A DNA stretch of 64,000 bases, taken from contig NZ_JBFAKK010000006.1 of the NCBI RefSeq assembly GCF_040655735.1, positions 447,253-511,252 on the forward strand, given 5' to 3'. Positions within the stretch are counted from its first letter, which is position 1; the number at the start of each line of letters is the position of its first letter. The position numbers were made by a program, and so were the translations under genes. The stretch comes from Phytomonospora sp040655735 (GTDB taxonomy: Bacteria; Actinomycetota; Actinomycetes; Mycobacteriales; Micromonosporaceae). This document shows positions 52,872 to 64,000 of this stretch, in pieces. The notes beneath the pieces were generated by a model. That model saw only the letters and a program-made list of their open reading frames with translations, had not been told where the DNA came from and did no database searches.

Positions 52872-53210
52872 ATGGCGACCAAAGAGGAGTGCCGCCAGGC
52901 GCTCGACGACCTCGCGGTGAAGCTCGCCGAAAACGCGGAGTCGCTGCGCGGCAAGGTCGACCTCGACCGCCGTCTCGCCTGTGACATCACCGATCTGGAC
53001 GTCAGTTTCCACGGGCGCCTCAACGGGGGAAAGCTCACCGGACTCGAAGAGGGCGACGATCCCGAGGCCAAGATCCGCCTCATCGTCGGCAGCGACGACC
53101 TCCTCTCTCTCGTCGCCGGCGACCTCGACTTCGGCCGCGCCTTCACCTCCGGCCGCGTCAAGATCAAGGCGAACCTCTTCGACCTGCTCAAGCTGAAGTC
53201 CCTGCTGTAG
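52872..53210 (+). CDS. SCP2 sterol-binding-like domain protein
   Basis: 112 residues forming a single SCP2-type lipid-binding domain: VKLAENAESLRGKVDLDRRL, then DPEAKIRLIVGSDDLLSLVA and DLDFGRAFTSGRVKIKANLF, in which GRVKIKG-like strands are the family mark. GGAGG precedes the ATG, and TACCGT at 52829 may be its -10. Divergent from the H1-like/tlyA operon. Its 3' end overlaps that of the convergent cyclodehydratase-like gene by 23 bases. Confidence 0.85.
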   Translation: MATKEECRQALDDLAVKLAENAESLRGKVDLDRRLACDITDLDVSFHGRLNGGKLTGLEEGDDPEAKIRLIVGSDDLLSLVAGDLDFGRAFTSGRVKIKANLFDLLKLKSLL

Positions 53211-54150
53211 CGGTTTCGCCGGCCCGCTCGACGACTCCGCACCCGCACAGCGGGTGCGGGGCCCAGCCACTGCGCCGCACCTCTCCGGGAGCGTTGACGT
53301 CCAAGGTCCCCTCGACCGCCGAGGGCCGCCCACCGTCGACATGGGACAGCACCTGCGCCACGATCACGCCGGCGGCGATCAATCTCACCGGCGTCTCCAG
53401 GTACTCGGCGGCCGGACGCGTCGTCTGGGTGTGCGCCACGACCGTCCCCCACGCCGGATCCCGGTCCCGTCGCCACAGGTCGACGCAGTTGAGGCACGCC
53501 GTGCGGGAGGGCACCACCAGCGGCCCCACGCACACCGTCCCATCCCGCCGGGTCACCGCCAGATGCGGCAGATCCCTTCGGGCGCAGGCGAAGGCGAGCA
53601 GGGCCGCCGGCTGGGGGACGTCCAGGAGCACCGCGAAACTCGGCCGCGCCCGGCGCGCTCCGGCGCCGGACCACACCTTGCCCACGCCGGCCGAGCGCAA
53701 CTGCTCGACGACCAGCTCGGCGAGCGGTCCGGCCCCGTCGATGAGGACCTTCGCCGCCGCGCGCGCCGCCAGCATCCCCGCCGGAGTGCCCGGCGCGGCC
53801 TTCCGCCTCAGCGCGATCGCGGCGGCCTCGCCGATAAGGCCCTCGCGCACCTCCACCGGCGTCTCACCGCGCGGAAGCGGTGGCAGCAGGGCCGCGCTGT
53901 CGACGATGACACCGGCCTCACGCAGTACCCGCAGCAGTTCGGCGGCCACGCCGTCATCGTGGCCGGCCCGGCGGGCGGCACGCAGAAAGGCGCGCTCGTC
54001 ATGTCGGCCGTCCAGGAGGTCCAGCAGCCCGATGAGGCGCGGATCCCCGAGGTCGACGATGACGGCGCGCCGCTGATCGACGCCGAACTGAACGTGGGTC
54101 TCTTCCCGCCGGAACCATCGCAGGCCCGGCACCAAACGCAGTGTGCTCAT
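53188..54150 (-). CDS. Stand-alone cyclodehydratase/ThiF-like protein (TOMM leader-recognition type)
   Basis: About 320 residues. The layout follows TOMM cyclodehydratase C-type proteins: an N-terminal winged-helix peptide-clamp-like region (VQFGVDQRRAVIVDLGDPRL, LIGLLDLLDGRHDERAFLRA), a ThiF/E1-like core (VLIDGAGPLAELVVEQLRSA, without an obvious intact ATP loop), and Cys pairs CLNC and CGCG that may bind zinc. No YcaO partner or precursor peptide is visible nearby, so its substrate is unknown. ATG 54150 was chosen; 54159 is an alternative. Confidence 0.75.
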   Translation of the reverse strand: MSTLRLVPGLRWFRREETHVQFGVDQRRAVIVDLGDPRLIGLLDLLDGRHDERAFLRAARRAGHDDGVAAELLRVLREAGVIVDSAALLPPLPRGETPVEVREGLIGEAAAIALRRKAAPGTPAGMLAARAAAKVLIDGAGPLAELVVEQLRSAGVGKVWSGAGARRARPSFAVLLDVPQPAALLAFACARRDLPHLAVTRRDGTVCVGPLVVPSRTACLNCVDLWRRDRDPAWGTVVAHTQTTRPAAEYLETPVRLIAAGVIVAQVLSHVDGGRPSAVEGTLDVNAPGEVRRSGWAPHPLCGCGVVERAGETATAGTSA

Positions 54151-54188
54151 AACGGACATAATGACAAGGGTGCGCAAGCCCTTCGCCG

Positions 54189-55229
54189 TCAGCCGATGCG
54201 AAGCTCCCGCAGAGCCTCACCGGCAGCGGCGCCGTCGGCCTCGACACGCTCCCACGACGGAACACCCCACGCCAGCTCCGCCAGTGCCCGCAGGGCGTCC
54301 AGCGGCTCGCCGGATCCGCTCAACCGCAGGGCATCGGCCTCGGCCGAGGCCTCCCAGCCCGCGCAGGCCACCACGGAGCCGGAAAGCCACTCCGGAGCCG
54401 CGTGAGCCACCCGAACGTCGGCCAGGGACCACCCCAGGTAGGCCGGACGGGAGTTCTCCGGGATCCGCAGCACGTCGGCGGGCCCCACGATCCCGCTCAG
54501 CACCAGCAGGCTCGGCAGTTCGGCCGCCACCGCGCCCTCGATGTCGGTGTCCCAGCGGTCACCGACCACCAGGGCCGACAGGTCGGGGGCGACCTGGGCG
54601 CCCTGCCGGAACATCGCCGGGCCGGGCTTGCCGGCCACGATGTCCGGCCCACGGCCCACGGCGGTCGACACCGCGCCGATCAAAGCGCCGTTGCCGGGCA
54701 GCGGGCCGCGCTTCGACGGCAGCGTCAGGTCCGGGTTCGTCGCGACCCACAACGCGCCACCGCGAACGGCGACCGTCGCCTCGGCCAGCTCACGCCAGCT
54801 CACATCGGCCGCGTAGCCCTGGACGACGGCCGCAGGAGACCCGTCGCCGCTGTCCACCGGCTTCAAACCGACGGCGCGCACCTCGTCGGCGAGGCTGTCG
54901 GTGCCGATGACCAGGACCGTCGAGCCCTCCGGGACACGCTCCGCCAGCACCCGCGCGGCCGTCCGCGAGGAGCTGAGCACCTCGTCGGGTTCGGCGTCCA
55001 CGCCCATCCCGGTCAGCGCGCCCGCGACGGTCTCCGGGCTCCGGGAGGCGTTGTTCGTCACGAACACGACCCGCCCGCCCTCGCCGCGATGCGCGGCGAG
55101 GGTCTCGATCACCCCTTCGATGGGGTGATCGAGCAGGTAGACCACACCGTCGAGATCGAGCAGCAGCAGGCCGAACTCACGGCTCAACGGCTCAGGGCCG
55201 CCGCGCAGGACGGCCTGCCGCCGCGTCAT
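54189..55229 (-). CDS. HAD-superfamily IIA phosphatase (NagD-like)
   Basis: 346 residues. Motif I LLLDLDGVVY has nucleophile D25 and D27, followed by FVTNNASRS, a cap domain, the Lys in AGKPGPAMF and the metal-binding VVGDRWDTDIEGA. This matches the NagD/p-nitrophenylphosphatase group that hydrolyses glycerol phosphate or sugar phosphates (Rv1692 in M. tuberculosis acts on glycerol 3-phosphate). About 60 extra C-terminal residues are of unknown role. It overlaps the TPR gene stop (ATGA). Confidence 0.92.
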   Translation of the reverse strand: MTRRQAVLRGGPEPLSREFGLLLLDLDGVVYLLDHPIEGVIETLAAHRGEGGRVVFVTNNASRSPETVAGALTGMGVDAEPDEVLSSSRTAARVLAERVPEGSTVLVIGTDSLADEVRAVGLKPVDSGDGSPAAVVQGYAADVSWRELAEATVAVRGGALWVATNPDLTLPSKRGPLPGNGALIGAVSTAVGRGPDIVAGKPGPAMFRQGAQVAPDLSALVVGDRWDTDIEGAVAAELPSLLVLSGIVGPADVLRIPENSRPAYLGWSLADVRVAHAAPEWLSGSVVACAGWEASAEADALRLSGSGEPLDALRALAELAWGVPSWERVEADGAAAGEALRELRIG

Positions 55230-57887
55230 CGCGTCTCGTCCGGGTTCGCCGGGCGCTCACCGCCGGAGAACGGCGGGTTCACCACGCCGGGACGGGATTC
55301 CTTGTCGCCGGACTCGGCGGACTCGTCCTCGTCGTCCTGGTCTTCGTCTTCGTCTTCGTCTTCGTCTTCGTCTTCGTCTTCGTCTTCGTCGCGATCATCG
55401 GACTCGTCGTCGTCATCACGGTCGTCTGACTCGTCGCCCTGGTCGGACTCGTCCTCGTCGGACTCGTCGCGGCGCTCGTCGTCCTTGCGCTCGTCGTCCT
55501 CGTCGCCCTGGTCCTCGTTGGAGGACGTGCCGGCGTCGCCGACCGGCGCGGGGACCTGGGACTTCTCGGAGGAGGCCGCCAGCTCGGCGAGGATCTCCTC
55601 CTCGTCCTCGATCTCGGGCAGCACGACGCCCTCGAGTTCGAGCAGGCGCTCGGTCGCCTCGGTCTCACCGTCGGGGTCGACCTCGAGCGTCTTGGTGAAC
55701 CACTCGATGGCCTCCTCCCGGCGCTCGGTGGCCTTCAGCGCGTCGGCGTAGGCGTACCGCAGTCGCGCCAGCCAGCCCTCGCCGGTGTTGGCGGACAGTT
55801 CGGGGATCTGGAGCATCCCCACGGCCGCGGCGTCCTGGCCGAGGTCGCGGCGGGCACCCGCGGCGACGATCAGCAGTTCGATGCGGACCTCTTCGTTGAG
55901 CGCCGACTGGTCGGCCTCGCGCCACGCGTCCACAGCCCGCTCCGGGCGGCCCAGGGCACGCTCGCAGTCGGCGATGATGGCGACGTAGTCCTGCGTCCCG
56001 TTGAGTCGCTGGGCGGTGCGCAGTTCGGAGATCGCGATCTGCCACTCGCCGGCGAGGTAGGCCGTCAGGCCCGCGCCCTCGCGAACGACGCCGATGCGCG
56101 ACGCCAGCCGGCGCGCGACCGCGGCGTGCTCGAGTGCGAGCTTCGGGTCCTCTTCGAGGACCCGGCCGGCCATGACCAGGTGACGTCCGACCCGCTCGGC
56201 CAGACCCTTCGGCAGGGACTTGAGGCCCTCGCGGACCTCGCGGTCGAGTTCGCGGTAGTCGACGTCGTCCGGCAGCGTCGGCTCGTTGAGCTCGGTGCCG
56301 CCCGCCAGCACCGGCGGGTTCTCGCCGGCACGGTTGCGGTCGTCGCCCTCAGGAGGGCCGGAACGGCGGTCACCGCGGTCGTCGCGGTCGCGAGGCGGCC
56401 TGCGGTCGTCCCCACGGTCGCGGAAGTCGCGGCCGCCACCCGGGCGGTCGTCACGACGCTGATATCCACCGCCGGAACCGCCACCCGGGCGGTCATCGCG
56501 ACGCTGATATCCACCGCCGGAACCGCCACCCGGGCGGTCATCGCGAACNNNNNNNNNNNNNNNNNNNNNNNNNNNNNNNNNNNNNNNNNNNNNNNNNNNN
56601 NNNNNNNNNNNNNNNNNNNNNNNNNNNNNNNNNNNNNNNNNNGCGACGCTGGTAGCCACCGCCGCTGCCACCGCTCGGGCGGTCGTCACGACGCTGGTAC
56701 CCGCCACGGTCACCGCTCGGACGGTCATCGCGACGCTGGTAGCCACCGCCGCTGCCACCGCTCGGGCGGTCGTCACGACGCTGGTACCCGCCACGGTCAC
56801 CGCTCGGACGGTCATCGCGACGCTGATATCCACCGCCGGAACCACCACTGGGGCGGTCGTCACGACGCTGGTACCCGCCACGGTCACCGCTCGGACGGTC
56901 ATCGCGACGCTGATATCCACCGCCGGAACCGCCACCCGGGCGGTCGTCACGGCGCTGGTAACCACCGCCGGAACCACCACTGGGGCGGTCGTCACGACGC
57001 TGATATCCACCGCCGCTGCCACCGCTCGGGCGGTCATCGCGGCCACGGAACGCTCCGCGCTCGCCACCACGGTCGTCACGACCCTGGTAGCCACCACCGG
57101 GGCGATCGTCACGGCGCTGGTAGCCACCGCCGGAACCGCCGCCCGGGCGGTCATCGCGACGCTGGTACCCACCGCCGCCGCTGGGGCGGTCGTCCCTGCG
57201 CTGGTACCCGCCGCTGCCGCCACCCGGGCGGTCATCACGGCGCTGGAAGCCACGGTCGCCACCACGGTCGTCACGACCCTGGTAACCGCCACCGCCGGCG
57301 GGGCGGTCATCGCGGCGCTGGTAACCGCCACGGTCACCGCTGGGGCGATCGTCACGGCGCTGGTAACCGCCACCGCTGCCGCCACCCGGACGGTCATCGC
57401 GACGCTGGTACCCACCGCCGCCGCTGGGGCGGTCGTCACGACGCTGATACCCGCCACCGCTGCCGCCACCCGGACGGTCGTCACGGCGCTGGTAACCGCC
57501 ACCGCTCGGGCGGTCGTCACGGCGCTGGAAGCCACGGTCGCCACCACGGTCGTCACGGCCCTGGTAACCGCCACCGCCGGCGGGGCGGTCATCGCGGCGC
57601 TGATAGCCACCGCTGCCGCCGCTGGGGCGGTCATCGCGTCCGCGGTATCCACCGCGGTCGCCGCCTCGATCATCGCGGCCCTGGGATCCACCGGGCCGGT
57701 CGTCGCGTCGCTGAGGACGGTCGTCACGGCTGTAACCGCCCTGGCGGCCTCGGCCGCCGTCACGGAAGCCGTTGTTGTGGTCGCTCCGGCCACGGTGTTC
57801 GCGGCCCCGCTCGCCGCGGCCGTCACCACCCGGCCTGGAGTTGCGGTCCTTGTCCGAACGGTCCTCAGCAGCTGGCATGCCCATCAT
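55226..57887 (-). CDS. TPR-like protein with RDDRP-repeat N-terminus and acidic tail (contains assembly gap)
   Basis: Corresponds in position to M. tuberculosis Rv1691. From ATG 57887 (MMGMPAAEDRSDKDRNS) the protein is an Arg/Asp/Gly-rich run of 14-15-residue units such as RRDDRPSGGSGGGYQ, interrupted by the gap at 56549-56642. After the gap come more repeats, then an ordered helical part (LPDDVDYRELDREVREGLKS; LAYDAL-like TPR helices, REEAIEWFTKTLEVDPDG), and a strongly acidic tail (DE repeats). The two sides of the gap are in different frames at the stated gap length, so the gap size (94) is wrong or a base is missing. RGG-like repeats suggest RNA binding or condensation (inference). Confidence 0.82.
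55341..55390. repeat. Hexanucleotide microsatellite
   Basis: TCTTCG repeated eight times plus two bases, coding on the minus strand for the alternating Asp-Glu tail of the TPR protein. A repeat of six adds or removes two residues without breaking the frame. Confidence 0.9.
56430..57720 (-). repeat. In-frame 42/45-bp tandem repeats coding for RDDRP units
   Basis: More than twenty copies coding for RRDDRPSGGSGGGYQ and RRDDRPSGDRGGYQ variants, with interspersed YQGRDDRGGDRGFQ units. Many copies are nearly identical at DNA level, which explains the assembly gap at 56549-56642 and leaves the true copy number unknown. Confidence 0.9.
56549..56642. other. Assembly gap (94 N)
   Basis: Run of N inside the RDDRP repeats. 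Reading frame needs a gap length divisible by three. Confidence 0.95.
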
Positions 57888-58077
57888 TCTCTCGTATCCC
57901 GCGGCAGCCGAACCGCCGCACCCGTATTTCACCGCGACCGTCACATGACGACCGCGCCGGCCCGCCCACCGGACGGTTCCGGCTCGCGGCCCCACCTCGC
58001 GGTGGTGGCGACCTCTTTTGTCTTGTATTTCGCGCCATGCCGGGGCGAAGTCGCGCAACCTTTTCGGGCATGACTGT

Positions 58078-58115
58078 GGCCCCGCAGGTTCCCCTGGCGG
58101 GGTCCCTGCGGGGCC
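58078..58115 (-). terminator. rRNA operon terminator
   Basis: GGCCCCGCAGG (58078-58088) and CCTGCGGGGCC (58105-58115) form a perfect 11-bp stem with an inner CCCC/GGGG pairing, starting 11 bases downstream of the 5S gene. Confidence 0.85.
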
Positions 58116-58126
58116 ACGTACGTTAA

Positions 58127-58245
58127 GTTCGGCGGTGTCCTACTCTCCCACCCCGTTCCCAGGGCAGTACCATCGGCGCTGAAGGGCTTAGCTTCCGGGT
58201 TCGGAATGGGACCGGGCGTTTCCCCTTCGCCATGACCACCGACAC
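58127..58245 (-). rRNA. rrf: 5S ribosomal RNA
   Basis: About 119 nt. The minus strand starts GTGTCGGTGGTCATGGCG, contains ATTCCGAACCCGGAAG and GATGGTACTGC, and ends with CACCGCCGAAC, pairing with the 5' end. Highly similar to actinobacterial 5S. Confidence 0.95.
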
Positions 58246-58390
58246 ACTCATCAACACAAACTAACGGTGTGTGGTGAACAACCAGCGAAACTGGTGTTCT
58301 CTTCATTCACTTGTCACCGGAGCACAACCCCCGTGCCTGTCACGGTCGAGGGATCCACTCGTGAAGAATGGGATCCCCTCCGATCAAGTA

Positions 58391-58486
58391 GGGGTGTGCT
58401 TCTGTGTGTTGTTTCAGAAGAACATAGTGGGTGCGAGACAAATCATTGACGCTACTTACGCAGCGAGGGTTTTGTTAAGTCCTCGG
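58391..58486. repeat. First copy of 96-bp exact duplication flanking a gap
   Basis: Identical to 58586-58681. It contains the 23S 3' flank and ends in the last 23S bases, then N begins. It is most likely an unmerged contig overlap in the 23S-5S spacer. Confidence 0.9.
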
Positions 58487-58578
58487 NNNNNNNNNNNNNN
58501 NNNNNNNNNNNNNNNNNNNNNNNNNNNNNNNNNNNNNNNNNNNNNNNNNNNNNNNNNNNNNNNNNNNNNNNNNNNNNN
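58487..58578. other. Assembly gap (92 N) in the 23S-5S spacer
   Basis: Run of N between two identical 96-bp stretches; probably no real sequence is missing. Confidence 0.9.
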
Positions 58579-58585
58579 AAGTAAA

Positions 58586-58674
58586 GGGGTGTGCTTCTGT
58601 GTGTTGTTTCAGAAGAACATAGTGGGTGCGAGACAAATCATTGACGCTACTTACGCAGCGAGGGTTTTGTTAAG

Positions 58675-58681
<7 letters not shown>
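58586..58681. repeat. Second copy of 96-bp duplication
   Basis: Exact copy of 58391-58486, continuous with the 23S gene. This is the copy attached to the intact 23S end. Confidence 0.9.
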
Positions 58682-61799
<3,118 letters not shown>

Positions 61800-61811
61800 A
61801 AAAATTAGATG

Positions 61812-61842
61812 CTCGCACCCACTATGTACATCTCAAACAACA
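61812..61842 (-). repeat. 5' half of the 23S processing stem
   Basis: These 31 bases just upstream of 23S are almost fully complementary to 58602-58632 just downstream of it. The shared core is CATAGTGGGTGCGAG on one side against its complement on the other. In the pre-rRNA they would form the long helix cut by RNase III. Confidence 0.8.
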
Positions 61843-61990
61843 CACACACCCCGCACACGAAGCAAACGAACCACTAGACCTCACGCGCTCGAAACCGAAC
61901 GCCGAACCCGGCATGAACCAAGGCCCGAAACAAGGAAGGGTTATCGCTGCCCTCACGGGGGTGTCCCTCGACTACACACCAGACAGCCGA

Positions 61991-62087
61991 NNNNNNNNNN
62001 NNNNNNNNNNNNNNNNNNNNNNNNNNNNNNNNNNNNNNNNNNNNNNNNNNNNNNNNNNNNNNNNNNNNNNNNNNNNNNNNNNNNNNN
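61991..62087. other. Assembly gap (97 N) in the 16S-23S spacer
   Basis: Run of N inside the spacer; a tRNA hidden here cannot be excluded. Confidence 0.9.
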
Positions 62088-62249
62088 GGCCCCCTTGCGA
62101 GGGCCGGCATGTCCAGAGGTGTGTTGCCTCAGGACCCAACAGGATGTTTTGGTCAGCAGATCCACAAGGGATCAAAGTGTATGGCCCCTCTTTGACTCAG
62201 ATAACCGAACCCACTGTGTCGCAGGCTCGTGGTTCTGAGTGGGGTTACT

Positions 62250-63776
<1,527 letters not shown>

Positions 63777-64000
63777 AATATATTCGCTGTTGAGCGACCC
63801 TGACCAATATAAAGAAATTGGTCAAGGAAAAACATCATAGTAAACCCACAAACAACCAGACACCACAACGTGGCGACCAATCGCTCATAAGGCCCTACAC
63901 AAACTGACCAAAAACACCCTGTTGAGTTCTCAAACAACACACCCACACCAAAGCCCGAGACCTAAGTCCTGAACCCGACTGGCAGGTTTTCTCTTGTTTT
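63777..64000 (-). promoter_or_regulatory. rRNA operon leader with boxA-like antiterminator
   Basis: AT-richer leader running off the window. It contains TTGTTTGAGAACTCAACAG (around 63920-63937), the conserved antitermination segment of actinobacterial rrn leaders, and a hairpin with arms TGACCAAT (63801-63808) and ATTGGTCA (63817-63824). The promoter proper probably lies beyond 64000. Confidence 0.7.

Noticed and set aside
54402..55751. Plus-strand frame with poly-Ser tract
   Set aside because: It is the antisense reading of the HAD gene and of the acidic hexanucleotide repeat of the TPR gene.
56430..57720. CRISPR array
   Set aside because: Regular repeats are present, but units are contiguous without unique spacers and stay in one coding frame. 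No other direct-repeat/spacer structure was seen in the window.
56126..58126. Plus-strand frame of His/Arg/Gly repeats through the RDDRP region, and the minus-strand frame crossing the N run (TAAPAVAVT-type text)
   Set aside because: Both are alternative frames of the same tandem repeat; the frame with RDDRP units continues into the recognisable TPR part and is the real one.

Overview
The window is GC-rich, densely packed chromosomal DNA from an actinobacterium. Between about 26.9 and 57.9 kb it carries a housekeeping block in the order known from Mycobacterium tuberculosis: TPR protein, HAD phosphatase, tlyA, nadK, recN, steA, mctB, pyrG, NUDIX, xerD, parA-like, scpA, scpB, rluB, cmk and der, all on the minus strand. 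The genus cannot be fixed by eye. Glycomycetales or Micromonosporales would fit, but that is inference.

Layout. 1-9257: metabolic and regulatory genes: a truncated GlxA-type regulator, a quinone-oxidoreductase-like enzyme, an ECF41 sigma factor in an operon with an FAD oxidoreductase, an SDR, an MFS exporter, a family 2 glycosyltransferase and an AlkZ/YcaQ-type DNA glycosylase. 9258-17431: an accessory module of four overlapping genes in less biased codon usage. It encodes a CARF-HEPN protein, a Upf1/DNA2-like SF1 helicase, an unrecognised 392-residue protein and a two-motif phospholipase D-type nuclease, and it ends at a strong hairpin. No CRISPR array or cas gene is visible. This is the best candidate for an undescribed defence system. 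17445-26662: a PemK/MazF-like toxin, a divergent LysR/metallo-hydrolase pair, a pentapeptide-repeat protein, trpS behind a complete Trp attenuator, a Spo0M-like protein, a TetR gene, a GH3 beta-glucosidase divergent from a second TetR gene across a perfect palindrome, and tRNA-Pro(GGG).

26881-57887: the conserved core. Der and Cmk; ScpA/ScpB/RluB; a ParA-like ATPase with a degenerate site-2-protease-like protein; Ald and XerD; two tandem TM2 genes; and a long series from the H1-like protein through TlyA, NadK, RecN, SteA, MctB, a MraY/WecA-like protein, MurJ, a GT4 enzyme and an alkaline-phosphatase-fold membrane protein to PyrG and NUDIX. The SteA-MurJ part points to envelope assembly and cell division. 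Upstream lie a stand-alone cyclodehydratase-like gene, a HAD phosphatase and a TPR protein with a long RDDRP-repeat N-terminus.

58078-64000: an rRNA operon on the minus strand (16S, 23S, 5S, then a terminator), with its leader running off the window. Three runs of N (56549-56642, 58487-58578, 61991-62087) mark scaffold gaps. The first breaks the reading frame of the repeat protein, and the second is flanked by an exact 96-bp duplication, so it is probably an unmerged contig overlap.

Regulation. Several genes show a TANNNT hexamer six or seven bases before the start codon and no ribosome binding site, the signature of leaderless transcripts. An ECF41-type promoter, a Trp attenuator and several operator-like palindromes can be read directly.
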